NCBI GenBank assembly: GCA_029821495.1
Contig: JALGTG010000004.1
Span: 1 to 32,682 of the forward strand
Origin: Candidatus Hebobacteria bacterium
GTDB lineage: Bacteria > Armatimonadota > Hebobacteria > Hebobacterales > Hebobacteraceae
Reading direction: 5' to 3'
Length of the DNA: 32,682 nt
Under the pieces are notes generated by a model. It made no database searches. It was not told the DNA's origin and saw nothing but the letters and a program-made list of their open reading frames with translations. Positions 9,601-16,022 of this stretch are shown here, piece after piece; position 1 is the stretch's first letter, and each line of letters opens with the position of its first letter. The translations under genes and the position numbers were made by a program.

Positions 9601-11373
9601 AGCCTCGGGTACCTTGATCTGAGCTTGCTGGGTCCGTGGCTTCAGTATCCCCTCGATCTCGACGGTCGCGCGACGGTCAATTTCGACGTCAGTGGGCCGG
9701 TCACGAAGCCGGTAGTTGTGGGAGACGTGCTGGTGGATCAGCTTCGTCTCGGCCCGTTTCGGGCCGAGCAGGCGACGGCCAGCCCGATATCCGTCGAGGA
9801 GGGAGTGCTGAAGGTGGAGCAAGTGCAGTTCACCAACCCACCGGAGGCAGGGCACTCGGCCACGGAGGCAACGGGAAGGATCGAGTTCCCGCTGTTCACG
9901 GGCAACGGGACGACGGACGTCGATCGGCCGTCCGGCCCTAGGGGGGAGCTGCACATCAGGAACGGCAGCGTCGTGCCTGTAGAGGGGATGCAGCCCATTC
10001 TCTTCGACGCGGATGTCTACGTGGATGGGAACAGCATCACTCTCGGCAGGCGGGCGGGGTCGGACGGGGAGGGATCCGGTCCCGGGATCAGGGGACTTGC
10101 CGGCTCGGGCCGCTTCTCGGTCGGCGGAGAGGTCGAGCTGCAGCGCTCGGCCTCCGCGGACTGGCGGAGGCACAGATTCGATGTCACCCTCGATCTGGAG
10201 TCTGCTGAGGTGATGGTCCCCGAGCTAGTGAGTGCGAAGCTGGATGGGAGGTTGTGGCTGACGAACGGGGAGGTTCGCCGCAGCCCCGAGGAGAGGGCGC
10301 AGCGCGCGGTCTGGTCCGTGTTCGAGCGTGGTGTAGCCGGAGTCGCGCATCCCGCGCTCCTTGCCGCGGCCGAGGGCATCCGACGTGACATGTATGGCTA
10401 CCCGCCAGCACTTCTGACAACCATGCCGGGCCGGCCGTTGGTGCTGTCCGAGCCTGCGCTCGTGGTGCCTAACCTGGGATCGATGGTCGGGGCGGGAGAG
10501 GACCGGGTGGGACCGGGTGTAGACCTGGCGATTCGGGTGGGTGCGCCGTTGGAGGGAGGGGGCGAGCCAGGGGATGCCGAGGACCTCCCAACAGAGGTGG
10601 ACGTTGATCTTGGTCTGCTGAGAGTGAGGGGGCCGGCGTGGGGATACTTGAGGGTGGGCGGCGAGCTGAGTTCGGACGGCTATACCCTGGACGGCGAGTT
10701 CACAGCGCGCGACGGCGAGGTCGTGTTTCCCAACGCGGTGCTGATGCTGCGGCGAGGGACGGTGCACTTCGGCCGGCAGAGGGGCCGCGAGCCGGAGGTG
10801 AGGATCGCCGACGCAGAGGCGGTTGGGCGGGTGGGAGATTACAACATCACTTTGAGACCCGCGGGCCAGGTGTACCCCTTCGAGCGATCCTCGGAAGGAA
10901 GGGGAGGCGCGGAGGAGGGGGAGGAGCGACTCGATCCCCTGCCGCTGCTGCCGCTGAACGCGACAACGATTCCCTACCTGAACCCGTATCTGGCTGCGGC
11001 CCTGCTGTGGGGGCCGGTGGTCGCGCCGACGAGAGGTGGTGGGTGGACGAGCGAGGGACTGATTGAAGAGCCGGGTAGAGGAGGACAGGGCACCGGGGAG
11101 ATCGCGGGCGTGATGCTGCCGGCCTGGGGCAGGGAGTCGGGCGCGCCCGAGCTGTCGTTGGATGTCACGCTTCAGGGCCCTGTGCAGATGCGACTCGGCG
11201 AGCGGATCTTCAGCCGGGTTCTGGTCACCTATGTGAGCCCGGTGAGTGGTCCGGAGGGGTCGCGCTCTCTCGGTGTGACGTACGAAGTGGTTCCGCCGCT
11301 CGTTTCGCTGGGCTGGAGCGTGGACGAGCAGGAGCGAACGCGATGGGAGCTGAGGGCCTTCCGGTCGTTCTGA
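6664..11373 (+). CDS. tamB: TamB/AsmA-superfamily inner-membrane-anchored periplasmic protein
   Basis: A 1569-aa protein with one N-terminal membrane anchor (about residues 9-30, LLPYLAVLLLPLVALVVLL), then AsmA-like sequence (NELSRQLDREVSIGSASVGLYG). A very long series of short beta-strands with AsmA/DUF490 character follows, for example recurring xxGxxxVxGxxxDPRxxL segments. The C-terminal TamB domain is recognisable: DGEVVFPNAVLMLRRGTVHFG, then RVLVTYVSPVSG and GVTYEVVPPLVSLGWSVDEQERTRWELRAFRSF-like ending. Such proteins bridge inner and outer membranes with a hydrophobic groove; roles include phospholipid transport and outer-membrane protein assembly. No TamA is adjacent, but BamA is two genes on. 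The GTG at 6664 is used; ATG 6679 is an alternative with GGGAG very close. Confidence 0.85.
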   Translation: MFREPMRRLARLLPYLAVLLLPLVALVVLLRAGPLAAHLRAVIENELSRQLDREVSIGSASVGLYGRVVLRDVVVENEDGSRLLAAPEVSARVGREGSWVPVLSGMTDVREVKLSRPEISLVRDAEGELTVGDLVARQAERPSQFRGRVVVEDGRLVFVDETRGGLATVLEGVDFSLQQSGDGGSAFSLKARGPEGAFASLKVEGRRDAETGETSLSGSVHDLDISYALARAPEMEALSISRGRGNVAGSLTIGRQNPDGTNVAYDVEVAVADAEVSFPWLRRPLADVNGTVRFVDGDVHLTGISCTLAGAPVAAEGMIEDLSDPRLALEVSVSGIRYEQVRALLPGVALPLGIGLPSPVHIAAHVEGPASDVRVTGEAKVRVIEFRAIPWNDLVGRFEYSKGRLGLSELRAHGSPRRLAGDLVVDWSAGQSAVEGSIELTDVPLSTLAQMAGIDSAGLLGTAWVQATVRSDGEQSLAGEFKVSGAVVQGLHLGRVEGEFELAGQSVSARGRVSEGSVGSGRFSTTWSAGGGSTIEAEFSSLDLSAVGAALGRPGVSGMLAGTAMASWDPRAVSGSGSLVLGPGEVAGRAFESVSATVDVSPVRLQVSDLVLVMGEGEYRSESLSLTGWAGEWSQARMEGSLSVQGVALADWLPPQYAVEAPEGRVDGEIELWGSPADPGVGLNLRLRSLRVAGRPIESGQVVARYERGGLAIEEMFLSDRGSRLVVSGGYDPRAGLNLGVGVDPLKLSRIAPATRRRYGVILGGEITGAAKVTGPLADPRIEFRAESDSLVVNGEEVDDFAVSGRFEEGALRADSLLVRVAGGMLSILDGVVDLREQTVSVELRLADLDLGRLYQAGYLSVWRLARAGVRSPYLARYAEIPHPLTGLLTAEVRVEGSLDALRVTTDNMSVSGLGYGGRQIGRIEGDPDDADVRLLLGVEQGRLVTHEALVNLRASDAMGDAQISGGITPDGEISLVVDSLGYLDLSLLGPWLQYPLDLDGRATVNFDVSGPVTKPVVVGDVLVDQLRLGPFRAEQATASPISVEEGVLKVEQVQFTNPPEAGHSATEATGRIEFPLFTGNGTTDVDRPSGPRGELHIRNGSVVPVEGMQPILFDADVYVDGNSITLGRRAGSDGEGSGPGIRGLAGSGRFSVGGEVELQRSASADWRRHRFDVTLDLESAEVMVPELVSAKLDGRLWLTNGEVRRSPEERAQRAVWSVFERGVAGVAHPALLAAAEGIRRDMYGYPPALLTTMPGRPLVLSEPALVVPNLGSMVGAGEDRVGPGVDLAIRVGAPLEGGGEPGDAEDLPTEVDVDLGLLRVRGPAWGYLRVGGELSSDGYTLDGEFTARDGEVVFPNAVLMLRRGTVHFGRQRGREPEVRIADAEAVGRVGDYNITLRPAGQVYPFERSSEGRGGAEEGEERLDPLPLLPLNATTIPYLNPYLAAALLWGPVVAPTRGGGWTSEGLIEEPGRGGQGTGEIAGVMLPAWGRESGAPELSLDVTLQGPVQMRLGERIFSRVLVTYVSPVSGPEGSRSLGVTYEVVPPLVSLGWSVDEQERTRWELRAFRSF

Positions 11374-11389
11374 CGGAGAGGCGGCCATG

Positions 11390-11418
11390 TTGCCGGCCCC
11401 TGGCAAATGTGTTAGACT
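11390..11418 (+). promoter_or_regulatory. Sigma70-type extended -10 promoter upstream of the sigma factor gene
   Basis: TTGCCG (11390-11395), a 17-bp spacer, and TAGACT (11413-11418) preceded by TGT, giving a TGn extended -10. It starts just after the tamB stop codon and would supply basal transcription of the ECF sigma gene and probably the genes behind it. Confidence 0.55.
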
Positions 11419-11424
11419 CGGCGG

Positions 11425-11452
11425 CGAACCTTGTGCCTGCTCGGGTGTCCAA
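11425..11452 (+). promoter_or_regulatory. Candidate ECF (sigmaE-like) autoregulatory promoter
   Basis: CGAACCT (11425-11431), 15 bp, then GTCCAA (11447-11452). The known E. coli sigmaE consensus is GGAACTT, about 15 bp, GTCTAA; 5 of 7 and 5 of 6 bases agree, including the key AAC and GTC cores. Transcription would begin near 11459, about 66 nt before the GTG at 11525. Self-activation is common for ECF sigma genes. That this sigma factor reads a sigmaE-like sequence is inference. Confidence 0.42.
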
Positions 11453-11524
11453 ACCAGCGGTCAGGCCGGCCGTTGGCGTGGTGGAGCGGGCGACTTTACT
11501 CATCCGCCAAGCAGGTGGGCCTCA

Positions 11525-12109
11525 GTGGACGATCGTCCAGCGCAGGACGGCGAGCACGGCGGCCATCCGGTAACCGAGGCCTTCGATGAGCTTTTCCAGG
11601 CGTACGAGCAGAAGATATTCAACCTCGTGTACCGGCTCGTGGGGAACTACGAGGATGCCGCCGACCTGACGTCCGATACGTTCGTGCGCGCGCTGCGCGG
11701 GTACGATCGGTTTCGGGGCGAAGCCCATCCGTATACGTGGTTGTACCGCATCGCACTGAACCTATGCAAGAACTACTTCCGGCAGCAGCATCACCGCAGC
11801 CGCGTCCACTCGTTCTCCCTGGACAGCCCGGTTTCGAGCGAGGAGGGGACCGTGGCCCGGGAGTTGGAGGACCGGAGCCCCGCCTTGGATCAGCAGATCG
11901 AAGCGCAGGAGCTCGGCGGCGAGGTGCAGAAGTGCCTGCTGCAACTGCGGTCGGATCTGCGCGCGTTGATCCTTCTGCGAGACCTTCTGGGGATGTCCTA
12001 CCGAGAGATTGGCGGAGTCCTCGGATGCTCGGAGAAGGCTGTGAAGTCCCGCCTCTTCCGAGCGCGGGCACAGCTGCGGGACGCGTTGGGGCCGTACATA
12101 TCGGAGTAG
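11525..12109 (+). CDS. ECF-type RNA polymerase sigma factor (RpoE-like)
   Basis: A 194-aa group 4 sigma factor. The GTG at 11525 is supported by AGGTGGG six bases upstream and by normal family length; in-frame codons back to 11387 would add an unlikely low-complexity tail. Region 2 spans FDELFQAYEQKIFNLVYRLVGNYEDAADLTSDTFVRAL and the WLYRIALNLCKNYFR segment. Region 4 contains LRALILLRDLLGMSYREIGGVLGCSEKAVKSRLFRARAQL, the helix-turn-helix that reads the -35. No anti-sigma gene follows, which is unusual for this group. The gene sits between tamB-like and bamA-skp-lpxD genes. In E. coli, bamA, skp and lpxD belong to the sigmaE regulon, so a role in envelope-stress control is a reasonable inference. 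Confidence 0.92.
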   Translation: MDDRPAQDGEHGGHPVTEAFDELFQAYEQKIFNLVYRLVGNYEDAADLTSDTFVRALRGYDRFRGEAHPYTWLYRIALNLCKNYFRQQHHRSRVHSFSLDSPVSSEEGTVARELEDRSPALDQQIEAQELGGEVQKCLLQLRSDLRALILLRDLLGMSYREIGGVLGCSEKAVKSRLFRARAQLRDALGPYISE

Positions 12110-12140
12110 AGGGAAGCCAACCGAGGCGGAAGGGGTCAGG

Positions 12141-12176
12141 ATGAACGCCGCGGACATCTCAGTCTGGAGGCCGTGA
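12141..12176 (+). CDS. 11-codon micro-ORF abutting the bamA start
   Basis: ATG AAC ... CCG TGA encodes MNAADISVWRP. A purine-rich GGAAGGGGTCAGG lies directly upstream, and the stop overlaps the bamA ATG (TGATG), a layout typical of translational coupling. The bamA ribosome site GGAGG (12166-12170) is inside the micro-ORF. It may be a leader peptide, a remnant of a lost anti-sigma gene, or chance. Nothing in the peptide itself indicates function. Confidence 0.3.
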   Translation: MNAADISVWRP

Positions 12177-14065
12177 TGCATCGTGCTACATGCTGCGTTC
12201 CTGTGTTGGTGCTGGTCCTTTGCCTGCTGATGCTGGGGGTCGTCTGGGCCGCGGAGGGGGAGGGCGAGGGAGAAGCGCGGGCGGCCAGCTCGGCGGAGGA
12301 ACCGACAGCGATCGCGCCCGCAGCGGAGTCAGAGGAGACTCCCGGCACGCCGTCAGCACCCTCTCCCCTCTCTACCCCTATCGAGGTGGAGAGCGAAGAA
12401 GAGGTCGGCGGGCCGGAAGCCGTGCCGCCGCCTATTGCGGCCATCGCGGTGAAGGGCAACCGGCATATAGCGGAGGACGACATACGGGCGGTGATAGAGA
12501 GCGAGGTGGGAGGCGCGTATTCCGAGGAGCAGGTGAACCGGGATCGGCGTGCTGTGCGGAACCTGGGATGGTTCCAGCGGGTGAGCGTGGAGAGGGAGAT
12601 CGGAGAGGACGGTGTCAGTCTCGTGTTCCGGGTGGAGGAGAACCCGCTCATCGAGGATGTCCGATTCGAGGGCATCAAGGCCCTAACCCGTGAGGACCTG
12701 CTCGCGGCAATGGCGACCGGGCCCGGGCAAGTGTACAGTAATCCCCTGCTGCTGCGGGACAAGGACTCGATTCAGAAGCTGTACGAGTCTAAGGGACATG
12801 ACCTGGCGATGGTCGTGGGGCAGAAGATGGCCGACGGCGTGTTGACCATCTCGATCGCTGAGGGCGAGATTGAGGCGATCAGGATTGAGGGGAACACGCG
12901 CACTAAGGAGTACGTTATCCGCCGGTACATCAGGACGAAGGCGGGGGAGGTGTACGACGGCCATAAGCTGTCTCGGGATGTCACTCGGCTCATGAGTCTG
13001 GGTTACTTCGAGACGGTCCGCTACGAGGCCGATGTAGGCACCGAGCCTGGGAAGGTCGTTGTCATTATCACAGTGGTGGAGAGGCGGCTTACGGGCAACG
13101 CGGGATTCGGTCTGATGTACAGCTCATCGGCGGGCGGGCTGGTCGGCTTCGTGGATCTGATGAAGACCAACGTGGGGGGCACCGGCCAGGTGGTCAACCT
13201 AAGAGGGGAGTTCGGCGGGCGCACCAGCTACGAGATGGGGTACCATCATCCTTGGATCATGAACCCGGAAACGCGGCTCAACCTGGGCGTCTACAATCGC
13301 TTGATAGTGAGAGAGGCATTTGTCACGACGGAAGAAGGTGATCGGCGGAGTATCCTCTACGACGAACGACGCGCGGGGGGCAATCTGACGCTTGGGCGGC
13401 CGGTGTCGGACCACACGACGGCGTTCGTCCGGTTCCGGTCGGACGACGTGTCCATCTCCGGCTTGACGGAAGAGGAGGAGCCGTTCCTCGGCGGCGCGGC
13501 GTTCGCGCCGAGGGATGTGCGCAGCGTCACATTGGCGGTGTCGAGCGACACGCGGGACAGGAGCTACAATCCCAGGCGAGGAGCTTACTCCCAGCTGTCG
13601 ATGGAGTTCGCGGGGGTATTCGGGGGCGTGGATTTCAACAAGTACACTGCGGACAATCGGCGGTACATCCCGGTGGGCGCGAAGAGCGTGATCGCGGTGC
13701 GGCTCCTCGGGGGTGTCGTGACGGGAGAAGCGCCCTACCTGGAGCAGTTCCTGGTCGGCGGGACCGAGTCCCTGCGGGGGTATCGGACGGATAGACTCGC
13801 CGGATCGCGAATGGCGATCGTGAACACCGAGTACAGGTTCCCGCTGACGGAGAATCTGCTGGGCGTTGTCTTTGTGGATGTTGGCGATGCGTGGGGCGGA
13901 GCCATCGCCAGCGATCCGTTCTTCCAGGGAGACAAGTCGTTCACGGCCCATGTGGGCTATGGTATAGGCATCCGAGTGCGCACGCCGATTGGCCCTCTGC
14001 GCCTCGACATAGGGTTCAGCGAGGATGGGACAGAGACGCACTTCGGGGCGAGGCACATGTTCTAG
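12176..14065 (+). CDS. bamA: BamA-type outer-membrane protein assembly factor (Omp85)
   Basis: A 629-aa Omp85 protein, shorter than E. coli BamA (about 800). The ATG at 12176 has GGAGG five bases upstream. A signal peptide (VLVLVLCLLMLGVVWA) is followed by an acidic, low-complexity linker (about 25-80). Three POTRA domains are visible: one starting IAAIAVKGNRHIAEDDIR, one starting IEDVRFEGIKALTREDL, and one starting IEAIRIEGNTRTKEYVI with DVTRLMSLGYFETV. The 16-strand barrel follows, including RGYRTDRLAGSRMAIVNTEY and a C-terminal aromatic residue (HMF), the usual recognition signal. It folds and inserts beta-barrel proteins in the outer membrane. The gene heads bamA-skp-lpxD, a common conserved order. 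Confidence 0.94.
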   Translation: MHRATCCVPVLVLVLCLLMLGVVWAAEGEGEGEARAASSAEEPTAIAPAAESEETPGTPSAPSPLSTPIEVESEEEVGGPEAVPPPIAAIAVKGNRHIAEDDIRAVIESEVGGAYSEEQVNRDRRAVRNLGWFQRVSVEREIGEDGVSLVFRVEENPLIEDVRFEGIKALTREDLLAAMATGPGQVYSNPLLLRDKDSIQKLYESKGHDLAMVVGQKMADGVLTISIAEGEIEAIRIEGNTRTKEYVIRRYIRTKAGEVYDGHKLSRDVTRLMSLGYFETVRYEADVGTEPGKVVVIITVVERRLTGNAGFGLMYSSSAGGLVGFVDLMKTNVGGTGQVVNLRGEFGGRTSYEMGYHHPWIMNPETRLNLGVYNRLIVREAFVTTEEGDRRSILYDERRAGGNLTLGRPVSDHTTAFVRFRSDDVSISGLTEEEEPFLGGAAFAPRDVRSVTLAVSSDTRDRSYNPRRGAYSQLSMEFAGVFGGVDFNKYTADNRRYIPVGAKSVIAVRLLGGVVTGEAPYLEQFLVGGTESLRGYRTDRLAGSRMAIVNTEYRFPLTENLLGVVFVDVGDAWGGAIASDPFFQGDKSFTAHVGYGIGIRVRTPIGPLRLDIGFSEDGTETHFGARHMF

Positions 14066-14098
14066 AGTTGATGGGCGAATCGGGAGGAGATGAGCGAT

Positions 14099-14836
14099 AT
14101 GCTTCAGAGAACGGCTGGTAGCCTGGCGCTTGGCATCGCGCTGGCCGCCATAATGGTGTGCGGGACGGTTTGGGCCGCGGAGACAGCGCCGCGCTTGGGC
14201 GTGGTGGACATGGATAGGATCGCGGTCGAGTACCGGGCGATGCAGGACTTGAACCAGCAGTTCCAGCAGTTCCAGCGAAGTCAGGACGAAGCGCTGGAGG
14301 CGCGCTATAAGACGCGCGTGCTCGACGATGACGAGAGGCAGGAGTACCTGGACCTGGCCGACATGGGCGCGCCTACGGCGGAGCGCGACAAGCGCCTCTC
14401 CGAGCTGGCCGACCTTTCCGACACGCGGGAGCGCAGGTTGCTGGAGCTCCGGCAGAAGGAGGAGCGCAGTCCGTTCGAGGAGGATGAGTACGACCAGCTC
14501 AGGGTACTCTATGACATGCGGATGCAGGAACTGGCGGCCGTCCAGGCCGATCTGCAGCAGACGCGCCGGGCGAAGCAGGAAGAGCTAACGAAGGTGGTGA
14601 CGGACAGTGTCGATGGTGCAGTGAAGGCCGTGGCCGAAGAGCAACAGCTTTCGACGGTCGTGCGGAAGGAGATGGTTCTCTACGGGGGGTTGGACATCAC
14701 GGAGGACGTGTTGGCCAAGTTGAATGCCGAAGCGCCGGCAGAGCTGGAAGGGGCGGAAGAGCCGGCAGAGCTGGAAGGGGCGGAAGAGCCGGCAGAGCTG
14801 GAAGAGGCGGGGGAGTCAGCGGCAGAGCAGCCGTAG
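14099..14836 (+). CDS. skp: Skp/OmpH-family periplasmic chaperone
   Basis: A 245-aa protein with a signal peptide (LALGIALAAIMVCGTVWA, cleavage near 26). The ATG at 14099 is preferred because GGAGGAG ends at 14089, nine bases upstream; an ATG at 14090 touches it. After LGVVDMDRI, the classic OmpH opening strand, comes a long Gln/Glu/Arg-rich coiled-coil arm, then a closing segment (VKAVAEEQQLSTVV...LYGGLDITEDVLAKLN) matching the OmpH core. The tail is three tandem acidic repeats of PAELEGAEE type. Family members hold unfolded outer-membrane proteins on their way to BamA. Placement directly after bamA is typical. Confidence 0.88.
   Translation: MLQRTAGSLALGIALAAIMVCGTVWAAETAPRLGVVDMDRIAVEYRAMQDLNQQFQQFQRSQDEALEARYKTRVLDDDERQEYLDLADMGAPTAERDKRLSELADLSDTRERRLLELRQKEERSPFEEDEYDQLRVLYDMRMQELAAVQADLQQTRRAKQEELTKVVTDSVDGAVKAVAEEQQLSTVVRKEMVLYGGLDITEDVLAKLNAEAPAELEGAEEPAELEGAEEPAELEEAGESAAEQP
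14734..14814 (+). repeat. Three tandem 27-bp repeats in the skp 3' end
   Basis: Copies at 14734-14760 and 14761-14787 are identical; 14788-14814 is diverged at its end. They keep frame and encode PAELEGAEE, PAELEGAEE, PAELEEAGE. The near identity points to recent slippage or unequal recombination. Confidence 0.9.
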
Positions 14837-14854
14837 CGCGTGAGGCGCAGCGAG

Positions 14855-15895
14855 ATGAATCTGCGGGAGCTGGCGGACGAGCTTGGGGCCGAGCTGGTGG
14901 GCTCTGACGGCGAGGAAGAGGTCGCCGGCATCAGGGGGCTGGAGAGTGCAGCGCCGGGCCACATAAGCTACGTTGAGGACGAGGCGCGCCTCCGGCAGGC
15001 CGAGGATGGGCCGGCGCTGGCACTGATCGCCCCGGCGGCGCTGAGAGAATCCGTCAAGCCGCTCCTGCTGGTGGCCAATCCTCGTCTGGCATACGCTCGT
15101 GCGCTCGGCCTCCTCGGGCACGCAGAGGGGCGGCTCCCCGCGGGCGTAGACGCGTCGGCGCGCGTCGGCGCCGACGTTGTGATCGAGGAGGGGGCTGCGG
15201 TCGGCGCATACGCCGTGGTCGGGGACGGCGCGCGCATCGGGCGAGAGAGCCAGATTCATCCACTGGTCGTGGTCGGCAGTGGGGTGACGGTGGGTCCGGA
15301 GTGCGTCATCCATCCGAATGTGACTCTCTACGACGGGGTGCGACTCGGCGCGCGCGTGATAGTGCACGCCGGGACCGTAATCGGGAGCGCTGGATTCGGG
15401 TATGTGCAGGACGGGGATCGGCACGTGCGTATCCCCCACACAGGAACGGTGGTCGTGGGAGACGACGTCGAGATCGGAGCGAACGTCACGATTGACCGCG
15501 GGACGACGGCGGCGACAGTGATCGGCGAAGGGACGAAGATCGACAATCTGGTGCAGGTGGCCCACAATGTCAAGGTCGGCCGGAACTGCATCCTCGCCGG
15601 GCAAGTGGGGATTTCTGGCAGCGTCACCCTGGGAGATGGGGTGATGATGGCCGGGCAGGCGGGGATCGTGGATCACGTCAGTGTAGGGGATGGAGCGCGC
15701 GGGGCCGCCCGGGCCGGGATCATGTCTGACGTGCCGTCTGGGACGGTGGTCATGGGTGCTCCCGCTCGACCGCGCGGCGAGCAACTCCGGATCGACGCGG
15801 CCGCGCGGCGCTTGCCCGAGCTGCTGCGCTTGGTGCGGGGCCTGGCGCGTCGGGTGGCCGATCTCGAGAAGCGACTGCGAGGCCCTTCGGACTAG
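14855..15895 (+). CDS. lpxD: UDP-3-O-acylglucosamine N-acyltransferase LpxD
   Basis: A 346-aa protein; ATG 14855 is taken as start, GTG 14840 being an alternative. The N-terminal uridine-binding domain (1-95, [16 protein letters not shown]...[15 protein letters not shown]) is followed by a left-handed beta-helix of hexapeptide repeats (about 96-300). It has the family motifs [31 protein letters not shown] and [14 protein letters not shown]237 matches the catalytic base of the family. A C-terminal helix (about 311-343) completes trimer-type architecture. It adds the N-linked hydroxyacyl chain in lipid A synthesis, in the cytoplasm. This shows the organism makes LPS. The stop codon TAG lies within the first bases of the 131-bp repeat that follows. 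Confidence 0.95.
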   Translation: MNLRELADELGAELVGSDGEEEVAGIRGLESAAPGHISYVEDEARLRQAEDGPALALIAPAALRESVKPLLLVANPRLAYARALGLLGHAEGRLPAGVDASARVGADVVIEEGAAVGAYAVVGDGARIGRESQIHPLVVVGSGVTVGPECVIHPNVTLYDGVRLGARVIVHAGTVIGSAGFGYVQDGDRHVRIPHTGTVVVGDDVEIGANVTIDRGTTAATVIGEGTKIDNLVQVAHNVKVGRNCILAGQVGISGSVTLGDGVMMAGQAGIVDHVSVGDGARGAARAGIMSDVPSGTVVMGAPARPRGEQLRIDAAARRLPELLRLVRGLARRVADLEKRLRGPSD

Positions 15896-16022
15896 AAGCT
15901 GTTTCACAACCTCCATCTGAGGTTATGAAGCAGCAGCACAAGCCGGCAGGCTCCAGCAGGCGCATTTCAGGCCAGCTTCTCTAGCGGACAGCCAGGCCAG
16001 TGAGGGTTATGAAATGCGCTCT
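15892..16022 (+). repeat. 131-bp structured dispersed repeat, copy 1
   Basis: It aligns without gaps to 30313-30443 (121 of 131 identical, same orientation). Hairpin A pairs 15898-15913 with 15919-15934 (16 bp, loop CATCT, one C-A mismatch and one G-T wobble here). Hairpin B's base pairs 15960-15969 (GCGCATTTCA) with 16010-16019 (TGAAATGCGC), perfect 10 bp, closing a 40-nt interior. AGAAGCTG (15894-15901) can also pair with CAGCTTCT (15973-15980), competing with hairpin A. The element fills the whole space between the convergent lpxD and GH38 genes and contributes to both stop codons. It holds no gene. It may be a MITE/REP-like element, a structured RNA, or a bidirectional terminator; the type is unknown. 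Confidence 0.88.

Noticed and set aside
10225-11406. Long minus-strand ORF (393 codons) opposite the tamB-like gene
   Set aside because: It is rich in Arg, His and Pro with no domain signal, as expected for a reverse-frame shadow in GC-rich coding DNA.
12143-12167. GAACGC ... GTCTGG resembling a sigmaE-type promoter just before bamA
   Set aside because: The spacer is only 13 bp, and transcription would start beyond the bamA start codon.
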